Assembly: GCF_009696315.1 (NCBI RefSeq)
Contig: NZ_VUMG01000003.1
Coordinates: 434,001-498,000 of the forward strand
Source of the DNA: Cutibacterium porci
GTDB lineage: Bacteria > Actinomycetota > Actinomycetes > Propionibacteriales > Propionibacteriaceae
Length of the DNA: 64,000 nucleotides
Direction of reading: 5' to 3'
The position numbers were made by a program, and so were the translations under genes. Positions 10,546 to 20,253 of this stretch are shown here, one piece after another; the first letter of the stretch is position 1, and the number at the start of each line of letters is the position of its first letter. Under the pieces are notes generated by a model, which did not search any database, was not told the DNA's origin, and saw only the letters and a list, made by a program, of their open reading frames with translations.

Positions 10546-12066
10546 TCACCCTGTAATGCCAGTGAAGTCTGGATCCTGCATGTCCTCGTCAAAGGGAAAG
10601 ATTGGACGACGCAGATGGTTATAACCCAAACGCATAAGGTCCTGGTCTACGCCGCCAGGGGTGAGCGCCATGATCCAATCAGCGGCCAAGCTATAAAGAT
10701 CCGGCTCTAGATATCCGATCTTCACCACGACAATGTCAGTCGTCCGAGGGTCCAGTTGTACCCGTTCAAACTGTTCAAGGGTCGTGTACTGATTGCGCCG
10801 AGTCGTCACGATAATGCTAAGCCCCCCGACTCCTAGCACTGCCGTACGCAGGCCGCCCGGATCATCAACTAGGCAGCGCACCTGGGCACTTAGGTGGACA
10901 GGGCCGGGCATACGAGTATCGACATGTCCACCTAAATCCGCCTCGATGACGCCCCCGACGCCCGCTTCGTCAGCAAGTTTCACGGCCTCTGGGTCATAGA
11001 TGGAAGCATAGATCGCGGAGAGATCCCCGCCAGTGATCTCGGGATGGGCCAGCAATACAGATAGCGCAATCGTCACGTCATCAGCACCTCCAGCGCCCGG
11101 ATTGTCTCCCGAGTCAGAGATAATGAACGGTCGCCGCGATGACACCACCGCCTTATCTACCGCTTCTTCAATCCCATCTGTGGGAGCGACGAAGGCAAAT
11201 TCGTGACGCACCTTCCAGAAGAATTGTGCAATCTCACGCACCCCGTCGCGTACGCTGTTCTCGTCGTCACCGAACCCGACGACGGCTGCCGTGCAGCGGG
11301 GCTGATCCGCCCAGGCAAAGCCAATCCACACCCCGACATCGGTAACACCGTCACGAGCCGCCACCTCAGGCACCATGCCGTAGAGTGACGCCGCCGGTTC
11401 GAGCCTGGTGGATGTCTTTTCGCCGGGTAACAGAATCGGCACTGTGACCATCGCCTTAATCGGTTTCCCCTTCCCGGAACGTAGTCGCTCGCACAATGTC
11501 CGAGCTGCTCTCTCCCGTGACACCCACGCATCCTCGTGCGGTGCCATCCGATAGCAGGTGAGTAGATCGCAGCCCGCGAAGAGCTTTTCAGAGACGTTTC
11601 CGTGCAGATCCATCGAGGCGCTCACCATCGGCTCGGGGCCAACCACGTCACGGATGGCGTTAATGAGATCTCCCTCAACGTCGTCGTAGCCTGGCACGCT
11701 CATCGCTCCGTGAATGTCGAAGAAGATCCCGTCCAAGTGGCCAGCCTTCGCCAGCCCGTCACAGATTTCAACGCGCCACTTCTCATAGGTCAAACGCTCC
11801 ACGCGGCCTCCTGGCAGGGCTGAGCAGTGCAGGATCGGCACCCATTCAACGCCACGGTTCCACGGACGTTTTACCGGCACATCCCACTCCTCACCTGCAA
11901 TGGCCCGGGGCACGTGGTCTATGCCGGGGATCGGGGACTCAGTGATCCACGGGTATCGCTCCAGCAGTGTCTGGCCACGACGCTGCGTGAAGTCAGCGGC
12001 CGTGCTCATGTAGGGGGTGAAAGTACTCGATTCGATATGAAGCCCACAAATGGCTATACGTATCAT
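10546..12066 (-). CDS. M81-family metallopeptidase-like protein (MlrC type)
   Basis: 506 residues, standard for the MlrC family first known from microcystin degradation. Family landmarks are FFDIHGAM (about residue 125), SASMDLHGN (about 160) and ISDSGDNPGAGG (about 315), which carry probable metal ligands. It has no signal peptide. Its ATG shares a base with the stop of the ROK regulator upstream (TGATG), so the two are coupled; AGGAAGG lies about 10 nt before it. Placed with a ROK repressor and facing a transporter/kinase/fucosidase operon, it may process an amide- or peptide-linked part of an imported glycoconjugate. That role is inference; most family members have no assigned substrate. 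Confidence 0.85.
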   Translation of the reverse strand: MIRIAICGLHIESSTFTPYMSTAADFTQRRGQTLLERYPWITESPIPGIDHVPRAIAGEEWDVPVKRPWNRGVEWVPILHCSALPGGRVERLTYEKWRVEICDGLAKAGHLDGIFFDIHGAMSVPGYDDVEGDLINAIRDVVGPEPMVSASMDLHGNVSEKLFAGCDLLTCYRMAPHEDAWVSRERAARTLCERLRSGKGKPIKAMVTVPILLPGEKTSTRLEPAASLYGMVPEVAARDGVTDVGVWIGFAWADQPRCTAAVVGFGDDENSVRDGVREIAQFFWKVRHEFAFVAPTDGIEEAVDKAVVSSRRPFIISDSGDNPGAGGADDVTIALSVLLAHPEITGGDLSAIYASIYDPEAVKLADEAGVGGVIEADLGGHVDTRMPGPVHLSAQVRCLVDDPGGLRTAVLGVGGLSIIVTTRRNQYTTLEQFERVQLDPRTTDIVVVKIGYLEPDLYSLAADWIMALTPGGVDQDLMRLGYNHLRRPIFPFDEDMQDPDFTGITG

Positions 12067-13259
12067 CAGTGATTGCCTTCCTGTGAGATGGGCATATGAG
12101 AGTCAAGTATCGACATGCCAATAAGCGGAGCATTAGCTCCGCACGCCGAAGTCTCGATAACGAGATGTTCAGTGCACATGGGCAAGCAGCGCTCGTACAG
12201 TTCACTGCGTACGCCTGCGAGCAAAGAACTCATCTGCGACATTGAACCGCCCAACACGATGCGAACTGGGTTGAGGAAGTTGACAAGATTAGAAAGCACC
12301 TCACCAAGACGTATTCCGGCGTCACGCACTAAGGAAACCGCCTGGGGATCGCCGCTGTTTTCGGCAGTCACCAACTGCGAAGTTGTGGAAATGGACGAAC
12401 CCAAGTGGCCTAGCCGCCGCAAGATCGCAGCCCCCGATGCCACCGTCTCCAAACACCCAGAGTTACCACAGGTGCACGGTAGGGGGTTATCGGTTTGCAC
12501 CCGCAGATGGGTGATGTCGCCGGCAAGACCGCGCGAGCCTCGGTAGGCGACACCACCGCTGACCCAACCAGCACCTATGCCGGTGCCAGCTTTGACGTAG
12601 ATGCAGGAGTCCAGGTGTCGTCCGCGGCAGTTCCACTCCCCGATTGCCGCGGCGCGAGCGTCATTCTCGATAACTGATGGCACCGCGAGTTCCTGCGCCA
12701 GCATGCCGGCAATGTCTTTTCCACTCCATCCAGGCATCCGTGCTGCCCCGACGACGTGACCACTACCGTCGACCGGGCCGGGTACCGCCAGACCGGCTGA
12801 AACCAACGCTCCAGGGATTTCGTCACGAAGCCTTCGCCACCCCTTTGCCAAGGCTTTGATCGTCTTCTCCGGACCGATCTCTATGTCTATCTTGATGTCG
12901 TCGGTAGCTAGTAGCTCACCCTCACGAGACGCTATCCCCAACCGGGCATGATGCTGGCCAAGTTCTGCAACAAAGGCATTACCAACTGCTGGTGCAACGC
13001 GCAACTTAGTGGGACGGCGACCCCCGGTAGAGTCGGCGCACTCAAACTCTTCAACGACTCGCGACTCAAGCAGGTGCCGCACCGCCGCGCTCACCGTGGA
13101 ACGCGGCATAGAAGTGCTCTCGGCAATCTCGGCACGAGTGAGACCCGGCGTCTTTCGGAGAACCTTAACGACTCGCTGCTCAGGGGCGCTGACCAGCTGA
13201 TCATGTGCGTGCTCGTTCATACCCGTTGCGCCAAAGTTGGTGAGCTCAATATCTGTCAT
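12066..13259 (-). CDS. ROK-family transcriptional repressor (NagC/XylR type)
   Basis: 397 residues from the ATG at 13259, chosen for GAGGAAG just upstream; longer forms lack one. An N-terminal winged HTH (LTRAEIAESTSMPRSTVSAA, about residues 38-57) is followed by a ROK sugar-kinase-like domain with the zinc motif CTCGNSGCLET and LVNFLNPVRIVLGG. Such proteins release DNA on binding a sugar or sugar phosphate. It diverges from the binding-protein operon at 13450 and is the obvious candidate regulator of it, alongside the coupled M81 gene. Confidence 0.88.
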   Translation of the reverse strand: MTDIELTNFGATGMNEHAHDQLVSAPEQRVVKVLRKTPGLTRAEIAESTSMPRSTVSAAVRHLLESRVVEEFECADSTGGRRPTKLRVAPAVGNAFVAELGQHHARLGIASREGELLATDDIKIDIEIGPEKTIKALAKGWRRLRDEIPGALVSAGLAVPGPVDGSGHVVGAARMPGWSGKDIAGMLAQELAVPSVIENDARAAAIGEWNCRGRHLDSCIYVKAGTGIGAGWVSGGVAYRGSRGLAGDITHLRVQTDNPLPCTCGNSGCLETVASGAAILRRLGHLGSSISTTSQLVTAENSGDPQAVSLVRDAGIRLGEVLSNLVNFLNPVRIVLGGSMSQMSSLLAGVRSELYERCLPMCTEHLVIETSACGANAPLIGMSILDSHMPISQEGNH

Positions 13260-13449
13260 CAGCTTCCTCAATCTGTCATCACGCCTGCCCGCCGTCCCGG
13301 CCCACAGTATGCCCGTTGTTACAACCATGTGTAGCAAAAGTAATAAAAGTTAGACTATTTTCCATCCAAAACACTCAAAGTAGCCAACTTGAGCTAATCT
13401 TGCGGTAGTAGAGGCTCGTCCCAACAGGCAACGGAGGCTGAGGGAACTC
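13260..13449. promoter_or_regulatory. AT-rich divergent promoter region of the ROK-controlled island
   Basis: The 190-bp spacer between the ROK repressor and the binding-protein operon contains an A/T-rich core at about 13328-13365, unusual for this chromosome and typical of ROK/NagC binding regions. I could not assign convincing -35/-10 boxes. GAGGG precedes the start of the binding-protein gene. Confidence 0.4.
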
Positions 13450-15246
13450 ATGAAGAAACCACGAAAGAAACTGTTAGTGATGACCGCAGCGATGGCAGCA
13501 ACTCTGTTGGTTGCCTCGTGCTCGTACGGCAATGGCAACCCCGGTCGATCTGAGGCAAGCGGCAGCACACAGGGCGACAACGTATCCTTCGCCACCGCCA
13601 CGCCTAACTGGATCCTCCCGGTGTCCGCGCCTGGAAAGACACAGGGTGAGAACGCCATGCTCACCCAGCTCGTCTACCCCGCCTTGTTCTCCTACAAACT
13701 CGACGCCAAGAACGAGTTCAACATCGATGAACGCCACTCGGTAGCCAAACTTCCCACCGTGTCCGACGACTCACTCACTTACACCATCACCCTCAAGGAC
13801 CGCACATGGAGCGATGGCGTCGAGCTCACTACGCGTGACATGGAGTTCTGGTGGAACATCGTCACCAATAACACCGACAAATGGGCGTCTTACCGCAAAG
13901 GCCAGTTCCCCGACAACGTCAAAGCCTTCAAGATCATTGACGATAAGACCTTCACCATCACCACGACTGAGAAGTACAACCCGGCGTGGTTCATCAACAA
14001 CCAACTGAACCGACTTGCGCCAATGCCAGCCCACGCCTGGTCTAAGACCAGCGACTCTGACAAGCCCGGCGAAAAGGACCGCACCCCGGCCGGAGCCAAG
14101 GCAATCTTCAAATATCTAAGTGCAGCCTCAGAAGACTTACAGAACTACGGCACTAACAAACTCTGGAAGACGACTCTCGGACCCTTCCAGCTCGGAAAGT
14201 ACACCCCAAACGGTGAGGCCAAGCTCGTCGCCAGTCCTGGCTACGACGGTGAAGACAAGGCGAATATCTCGAGCTTTACCATGCAGCCGTACACCAGCGA
14301 CGACGCTGAGTTCAACATTCTGCGTTCCGGGAGCATCGACTACGGCTTCATCCCACCCAGCTCGATGAGTCAGCAAAAATACATCGAGAAACAGGGTTAC
14401 ACCGTCAAACCGTGGTATGGCTGGTCGATAACCTACATGCCGCTTAACTTCAACAACCCGAAGTCCGGCCCGATTTTCGCTCAAAAGTATATCCGCCAGG
14501 CAATGCAATACCTCATCGATCAGGAGGGAATCTCCAAGGTCATCTGGAACCAGACTGCATCTCCCACCTGCGGTCCGGTACCCCAACAGCCGGGCACCGT
14601 CGGAAGCTCCAAAGGCTGCGCATACGACTACAACCCTGCGAAAGCCGAGAAACTCCTCAAAGACCACGGCTGGAATGTCACTAAGGACGGAGTCACTACT
14701 TGCCAAAAAGCCGGGGAGGGCGAAGGCGAATGCGGCAAAGGAATCAAGCAGGGCGCCAAGCTCTCTTTCACCGTAATTTCCCAGTCCGGTTTCACTTCGA
14801 CCACCCACATGTTCGCCGAGCTCAAGTCGAGTTTTTCCAACGTCGGTATCAACCTGGAGATCCGAGAAGTTCCTGACTCAGTGGCTGAGTCGCAAGCCTG
14901 CAAACCCAACGACACGAACTGCAAGTGGGACCTGTCATTCTTCGGTTCACAGTCGTCGTGGTACTACCCGGTCTACGCGTCCGGTGAACGGCTCTTCCAA
15001 AGCGGTGGCCCGGTAAACCTGGGCAGTTACTCCGACAAGAAGGCTGACGAGCTTATTGATGCGTCCATGCGTTCGAACGATCGAGCAGCTCTCAAAGCGT
15101 ACAACGACTACTTGGCAGAAGACCTACCTGTGCTATGGATGCCGAACCCGGTCAATCGCGTCTCGGCATGGAAATCCAACATCCAGGGCATCGATCCACA
15201 GGACCCCATGCTTTACGTGTACCCGCAGGACTGGACCATCAAATGA
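13450..15246 (+). CDS. ABC transporter substrate-binding lipoprotein, family 5 (oligopeptide/oligosaccharide type)
   Basis: 598 residues. The N-terminus MKKPRKKLLVM plus a hydrophobic core ends in the lipobox VASC (Cys at about residue 25). The body has SBP family 5 traits: SLTYTITLKDRTWSDGVELT (about residue 105), MPLNFNNPKSGPIF, and a C-terminal half with paired Cys residues. Family 5 proteins bind peptides, nickel or, in some actinobacteria and Thermotogae, oligosaccharides. Because the operon also encodes a ROK sugar kinase and a fucosidase and sits opposite a ROK repressor, a sugar-containing ligand is more likely than a plain peptide; this is inference. Confidence 0.88.
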   Translation: MKKPRKKLLVMTAAMAATLLVASCSYGNGNPGRSEASGSTQGDNVSFATATPNWILPVSAPGKTQGENAMLTQLVYPALFSYKLDAKNEFNIDERHSVAKLPTVSDDSLTYTITLKDRTWSDGVELTTRDMEFWWNIVTNNTDKWASYRKGQFPDNVKAFKIIDDKTFTITTTEKYNPAWFINNQLNRLAPMPAHAWSKTSDSDKPGEKDRTPAGAKAIFKYLSAASEDLQNYGTNKLWKTTLGPFQLGKYTPNGEAKLVASPGYDGEDKANISSFTMQPYTSDDAEFNILRSGSIDYGFIPPSSMSQQKYIEKQGYTVKPWYGWSITYMPLNFNNPKSGPIFAQKYIRQAMQYLIDQEGISKVIWNQTASPTCGPVPQQPGTVGSSKGCAYDYNPAKAEKLLKDHGWNVTKDGVTTCQKAGEGEGECGKGIKQGAKLSFTVISQSGFTSTTHMFAELKSSFSNVGINLEIREVPDSVAESQACKPNDTNCKWDLSFFGSQSSWYYPVYASGERLFQSGGPVNLGSYSDKKADELIDASMRSNDRAALKAYNDYLAEDLPVLWMPNPVNRVSAWKSNIQGIDPQDPMLYVYPQDWTIK

Positions 15247-15295
15247 CTTCACTGGGGTCGGGCCAACTTACTGGTCCCGCCTTATTCCAGCCGGC

Positions 15296-15317
15296 GTCAC
15301 CGGAACACCCCGGTGAC
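15296..15317 (+). promoter_or_regulatory. Intercistronic hairpin after the binding-protein gene
   Basis: An 8-bp stem (GTCACCGG / CCGGTGAC) with a 6-nt loop lies in the 115-bp gap between binding protein and first permease. Such hairpins often protect the upstream message and keep binding-protein output above that of the permeases. Confidence 0.5.
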
Positions 15318-15361
15318 CCCACCCCAACGCCCCGACCACCCACCTCAGGAGGGAGCAAAGG

Positions 15362-16321
15362 ATGACCCGATACATCGTGCAGCGCGTCTTTCAGGCGCTC
15401 GTAGTGCTGCTACTCGTCACGCTTATCACTTTCTCCATCCTTCACGCACTTCCAGGCGGAGCAGCTCGCTCGGCTTTGGGATTGGATGCCACTCAAGCAC
15501 AGATCGACGCATACAACCACCAGATGGGTTACGACCAACCCCTATGGAAGCAGTATTTCGACTATCTGATCCAGATCTCCCACGGGGAATTCGGACACTC
15601 CTATCGGCTCAACATGCCAGTTGCCGATGCGATCGGTCAGCGGCTCCCGAAAACGATTGTCCTCAGTCTTATATCGGCAGCCATCGCCATCATCCTCGCG
15701 ATCCCTATAGGCGCTATCCAAGCCGTCAAGCGCAACCGCGCAGCTGACTACGCTCTCACCGTCATCGCCATGCTCGCATATTCCACACCACTGTTCTTCC
15801 TGGGCCTCGTTCTCATCATTCTCTTTTCACAGGTGTGGCCGATCTTCCCGCCAGAAGCGCCCCAAGGGTTCAGTGTCGGAGAAGTTCTTAGCCAAGGGAA
15901 ATCGCTCGTGCTCCCCACGACGACACTCGCCATTGTCACGCTGGCCGTATACGCGCGCTACATGCGCTCCTCAATGGTTGACAACCTCGAGGAAAACTAC
16001 ATCCGCACCGCCCGCAGCAAAGGAATTACCGAGAAAAGAGTCGTCATCGTCCATGCCCTGCGCAACTCGCTGTTTCCGATCATCACCCTACTCGGCATGC
16101 AGTTGCCTGCCTTGTTTTCCGGTGCACTGGTAGTGGAGTCGCTGTTCAACTACCCCGGCATGGGTCTGTTGTTCTGGCAAGCGGCCCAGTTCCGCGACTA
16201 CCCCATCCTGCTAGCCGTCACCATCATTATCTCAATGGCCACCGTGCTCGGCGCCCTCATTGCAGACGTTCTCTACGCCGTCGTCGACCCGCGGATTCGC
16301 TACGGAGGAGCAGACCGATGA
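15362..16321 (+). CDS. ABC transporter permease (DppB/OppB type)
   Basis: 319 residues, ATG after AGGAGGGAGCAAAGG. It has the DppB-type N-terminus (ITFSILHALPGG), about six membrane segments, and the cytoplasmic loop YIRTARSKGITEKRVVIVHA that docks the ATPase. Its stop overlaps the start of the second permease. Confidence 0.92.
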   Translation: MTRYIVQRVFQALVVLLLVTLITFSILHALPGGAARSALGLDATQAQIDAYNHQMGYDQPLWKQYFDYLIQISHGEFGHSYRLNMPVADAIGQRLPKTIVLSLISAAIAIILAIPIGAIQAVKRNRAADYALTVIAMLAYSTPLFFLGLVLIILFSQVWPIFPPEAPQGFSVGEVLSQGKSLVLPTTTLAIVTLAVYARYMRSSMVDNLEENYIRTARSKGITEKRVVIVHALRNSLFPIITLLGMQLPALFSGALVVESLFNYPGMGLLFWQAAQFRDYPILLAVTIIISMATVLGALIADVLYAVVDPRIRYGGADR

Positions 16322-17259
16322 GCACCGAGATCGCTATTCCCGATCCTCAGAACCGAGGTTCTAAACCTGCACATCCCACGCGTTCCAGCATAGGGAGACG
16401 GACCAGCAGACGCACCAGTCTCTTCAAACAGGGAGTGGAGGTCTTCTTCGAGAACCGTTTGGCCTTCATAGGATTCGTTACCCTGCTCATCATCGTCGCT
16501 CTATGCTTCATCGGGCCATCGATCTGGCGAACCGATCAGGTCCACACCCAGCTGCCCAATGCCTACCTACCCATCTCCGGCACGCACCCTCTCGGTACGG
16601 ACGCAGTGGGCTACGATCAACTGGGACGGCTCATGCTCGGCGGCCAGACGTCCATCATCGTCGGCCTGGCAGCCGGCATTTTAGCCACCACCATCGGGAC
16701 GATTTGGGGCGCCACAGCCGGATTCGTCGGAGGATGGGTGGACGCTGCGATGATGCGAATCGTCGACTCACTCATGGCTATCCCGGCCTTGTTTCTCTTC
16801 ATGCTCATCGCCACGATCGTCACACCGACCGTGCCCTTATTGGTAATCATCATTGGCGCATTCGCTTGGCTCAACCCAGCTCGACTCATCCGCGGTGAGT
16901 CGCTGGCTCTGCGAAGCCGAGAGTACATCGTCGCTATGCGTGGCATGGGCGGTCGCTCGCTGCGCGCCGTACGCACTCACATTGTGCGTAATGCCATCGG
17001 CACCGTCATCGTCAATGCAACCTTTCAAGTGGCAGACGCCATCCTCTACGTCGCATACCTGTCATTTCTCGGCCTCGGGGTTCCCCCACCAGCAGCCAAT
17101 TGGGGCGGCATGCTTTCCGACGGGCTCGCCGAGGTCTACTCGGGTCACTGGTGGCTGCTATATCCGCCCGGAGTACTAATCATCATTCTGGTTGTCGCGT
17201 TTAATTTCGTCGGTGATGGATTACGGGACGCCTTCGAGGTTCGGCTGAGGAGTAGATGA
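16318..17259 (+). CDS. ABC transporter permease (DppC/OppC type)
   Basis: 313 residues with an extended basic N-terminus, then the family segment HPLGTDAVGYDQLGRLMLGG (about residue 90) and the ATPase-docking loop EYIVAMRGMGGRSLRAVRTH. It pairs with the DppB-type permease upstream and starts within its stop codon region, with GGAGGAGC as ribosome site. Confidence 0.92.
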   Translation: MSTEIAIPDPQNRGSKPAHPTRSSIGRRTSRRTSLFKQGVEVFFENRLAFIGFVTLLIIVALCFIGPSIWRTDQVHTQLPNAYLPISGTHPLGTDAVGYDQLGRLMLGGQTSIIVGLAAGILATTIGTIWGATAGFVGGWVDAAMMRIVDSLMAIPALFLFMLIATIVTPTVPLLVIIIGAFAWLNPARLIRGESLALRSREYIVAMRGMGGRSLRAVRTHIVRNAIGTVIVNATFQVADAILYVAYLSFLGLGVPPPAANWGGMLSDGLAEVYSGHWWLLYPPGVLIIILVVAFNFVGDGLRDAFEVRLRSR

Positions 17260-17260
17260 C

Positions 17261-19315
17261 ATGAATGTGTCACAGCCCGAAGACATCTTGCTGCGTTTGC
17301 AGGATCTAGAAGTCACTATTGACGTGCGCGGTGGCAGAGTCACTCCGTTGCGGGGCTGTTCCATGGAGGTACGACGCGGTGAGACGATCGGCCTGGTCGG
17401 CGAGTCTGGATCCGGCAAGACGATGACCGCGCTATCCATCATGGGCCTACTCCCCCACGGTGGACGGGTTACCGGAGGATCCATCGTTTTCAACGGCAGA
17501 GATCTCACTAGCTTGCCGCCTGACGAGACCCGCCGTATTCGTGGCATGGACATCGGGATGATCTTCCAAGACCCACTCACTTCACTCAACCCGACGATGA
17601 AAATCGGTAACCAAGTGGGCGAAGCGCTGAGAATCCACAAGGTGACTTCGAAGAAGAAGGCTTGGGAACGCTCTATCGACCTCCTACGCAAGGTGGGAAT
17701 GCCACGTCCTGAAAAGATCGTCAATGACTATCCACATCAGCTGTCCGGTGGCATGCGTCAGCGAGTTATGATCGCCATGGCACTTGCTTGCTCACCCAGC
17801 CTTCTGATCGCGGACGAGCCGACAACAGCCCTGGACGTGACAACCCAGAGGCAGATCCTCGACCTTATTGACGGCCTCAAGAAGGAGTCCAACACCGCCA
17901 TCATCTTGGTGACACACGATCTGGGAGTGGTCGCGGGACGGGCCGACCGCGTAGCCGTCATGTATGCGGGTCAGATTGTCGAGGTGGCATCGTCCACAGA
18001 CATTTTCATCAATCCCCAGCACCAGTACACGCGCTCGCTCATTGCCGCACTGCCTGAGCAGGCCACCAATACCCGTGAGGAGCTCTACACCATCCCGGGG
18101 ATGCCGCCGGATCTGCGCGAAAAAATCGTGGGCTGCGCCTTTGCTAGCCGCTGCCCGCTGGCCACTGAGATCTGCACTCAGTCCAGTCCACGCATAGTCA
18201 CCTTGAGTAAAGCTGATGGGCCGAATAGCGGCAACGAACCCGCCAACCACTTACACACTTGCTTCCATCCGGCAGGGCCACCGCTGAAGCACCGACACGA
18301 CCTACGGCCGGAGAGAGCCCTGTCCAGCCACCCCGTTGTGTGCTCAGTGCAAGATCTCCACAAGAGCTACCCCGCCATGAGCAGCGGCGCCATCCGGCGT
18401 CAAATCGGGTGGGTACAGGCCGTCAGCGGTGTCAGCTTTGATGTCTATGAGGGTGAGACACTGGGAATCGTCGGTGAATCCGGTTGTGGTAAGTCGACCC
18501 TAGGCCGCGTCATCACTGCATTGGAACCGGCGACGTCAGGCTCCGTGTGCATTAATGGCAAGGACATTTCCCAGGCGTCACGCAAGGAACGCACCCTCTT
18601 GCACCGCAACGTACAGATGATGTTTCAGGATTCCTACGCCGCTATGGACCCGCGCATGCGAATAGACGAGATCCTCTCCGAGCCTCTGAGCATCCAAAAA
18701 ATCGGAGACCGGCGCTCGCGTGCCGATGCCGCAGACAATCTCGTAGACAAGATCGGGTTGTCCGACAACGCCTTGTCGAAGTACCCGCACCAGTTCTCCG
18801 GCGGTCAATTACAGCGGATCGGCCTAGCACGGTCGCTGATGTTGGAACCCCATCTCATTGTCTGCGATGAGCCAGTCAGTGCCTTGGACGTATCAATCCA
18901 GGCCCAAGTACTCAACCTCATGCGCAGGCTGCAGCAGGAGCAGAATCTCACCTACATCTTCATCTCCCACGACTTGTCTGTCGTCAGATACATGTCGGAT
19001 CGAATTGCCGTGATGTACTTAGGCAAAATCGTGGAAATAGGTGAAGCTAACAAGGTCGTCAACCACCCACGTCATCCATATACTCGGGCACTGATCGAGG
19101 CGATCCCCGTTGCCGACCCAGCTCATCGCGTGGAAGAGATCGTCCGTCTGCAGGGTGAGCCAGCCAGTGCCATCGACCCACCTCCCGGATGCCGATTCAA
19201 GAATCGATGCCCATTTGCCACCGACAAGTGCGCCGAGGAACCCACTTTAATCGGCGACACACACCAAGTGGCCTGCCACTTTCCGCTCCCACACGACGCC
19301 TTGGAAGCATCATGA
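17261..19315 (+). CDS. Fused dual ATPase of an oligopeptide-type ABC importer (DppD-DppF fusion)
   Basis: 684 residues with two complete nucleotide-binding domains. The first has Walker A GESGSGKT (about residue 50), signature LSGGMRQR and Walker [13 protein letters not shown]; the second has [17 protein letters not shown] and [12 protein letters not shown]. Each is followed by the oligopeptide-ATPase C-terminal extension with Cys residues ([11 protein letters not shown]... and [11 protein letters not shown]...), which in relatives can hold an iron-sulfur cluster. It powers the two permeases just upstream. The next gene starts inside its stop codon (ATGA). Confidence 0.93.
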   Translation: MNVSQPEDILLRLQDLEVTIDVRGGRVTPLRGCSMEVRRGETIGLVGESGSGKTMTALSIMGLLPHGGRVTGGSIVFNGRDLTSLPPDETRRIRGMDIGMIFQDPLTSLNPTMKIGNQVGEALRIHKVTSKKKAWERSIDLLRKVGMPRPEKIVNDYPHQLSGGMRQRVMIAMALACSPSLLIADEPTTALDVTTQRQILDLIDGLKKESNTAIILVTHDLGVVAGRADRVAVMYAGQIVEVASSTDIFINPQHQYTRSLIAALPEQATNTREELYTIPGMPPDLREKIVGCAFASRCPLATEICTQSSPRIVTLSKADGPNSGNEPANHLHTCFHPAGPPLKHRHDLRPERALSSHPVVCSVQDLHKSYPAMSSGAIRRQIGWVQAVSGVSFDVYEGETLGIVGESGCGKSTLGRVITALEPATSGSVCINGKDISQASRKERTLLHRNVQMMFQDSYAAMDPRMRIDEILSEPLSIQKIGDRRSRADAADNLVDKIGLSDNALSKYPHQFSGGQLQRIGLARSLMLEPHLIVCDEPVSALDVSIQAQVLNLMRRLQQEQNLTYIFISHDLSVVRYMSDRIAVMYLGKIVEIGEANKVVNHPRHPYTRALIEAIPVADPAHRVEEIVRLQGEPASAIDPPPGCRFKNRCPFATDKCAEEPTLIGDTHQVACHFPLPHDALEAS

Positions 19316-20253
19316 GCGGCCCCGGCGCCTATCATCGACCGGTCATCGCCATCGACATTGGCGGCACAACGCTGACTATCGCCGAAGTTCGTTCCGACGG
19401 AAGCGTACGAGACCCAGTGACAATAGACAGCCCCGCGCGAATCCATGGCGACGAAGTGGTGACCCGAATACGTGAGCTTGTCGAGACCCGCTGGCCTCAT
19501 CCGTGCCGAATCGGCGTAGGGGCTGCAGGAGTCGTCGACCCTGTCAGTGGCTCCATCGGCAGAGCATCCGACTCTTTCCAGGGGTGGACCGGATACCCAC
19601 TGCGCGAACGCCTGGAGCAGGCCATAGGGGTAAAGGTCCAAGTAGAAAACGACGTCAACGCCTTTCTCATTGGTGAGCGACGGTTCGGCGCAGCGACCGG
19701 GGAGCGAGACTGCCTTGGGGTCATGCTTGGTACCGGTGTCGGCGGAGCCGTCATCCTCGACGGACAGGTGATCCGCGGTCGGCGCGGGGCCGCGGCCGAA
19801 ATCGGACATATGCCCGTGCTAGGAAACGATCGATGCAGTTGTGGCGTTCCCGGGCACCTCGAGTCGCTCACTGGAGGACGAGCCATAGCCCGACGCTGGG
19901 CCGCGGCCACTGGACGGGATCCCAAAACCGTCGATGGCGCCCGCGAGGTTGCCCGCCGGGCGGCGAACGGTGATGCTGCGGCTCCGCGCATATTCGCCGA
20001 AGCTGGAAAAGCCCTAGGAATCGCACTTGTCCAAGCCGCAACCCTCTTCGATCTGAGTACGGTTATCGTTGGGGGAGGCGTTTCAAGAGCGTGGCAGTGG
20101 CTTTCACCCGGCCTACACGACGTATTGGCGGCCTACCCGTTGATCTCCGGAACTGAATTGCGGGTGCGTCTTGCCTCACTAAGTGAGCGCGCGGTCCTCA
20201 TGGGCGCAGCAAGTCTTGGAGCCTGCGGCGACCAATGGAAGAAGCCATGCTAA
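19312..20253 (+). CDS. ROK-family sugar kinase
   Basis: 313 residues from the ATG overlapping the ATPase stop. It opens with the phosphate-binding motif AIDIGGTTLTIAEV, has the catalytic-type segment VENDVNAFLIGE, and a zinc motif CSCGVPGHLESLTGG in which His takes the place of the third ligand Cys of the usual CxCGxxGCxE. No HTH is present, so it is an enzyme rather than a repressor. It should phosphorylate a hexose or N-acetylhexosamine freed inside the cell; which one is not readable. The fucosidase start overlaps its stop. Confidence 0.88.
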   Translation: MSGPGAYHRPVIAIDIGGTTLTIAEVRSDGSVRDPVTIDSPARIHGDEVVTRIRELVETRWPHPCRIGVGAAGVVDPVSGSIGRASDSFQGWTGYPLRERLEQAIGVKVQVENDVNAFLIGERRFGAATGERDCLGVMLGTGVGGAVILDGQVIRGRRGAAAEIGHMPVLGNDRCSCGVPGHLESLTGGRAIARRWAAATGRDPKTVDGAREVARRAANGDAAAPRIFAEAGKALGIALVQAATLFDLSTVIVGGGVSRAWQWLSPGLHDVLAAYPLISGTELRVRLASLSERAVLMGAASLGACGDQWKKPC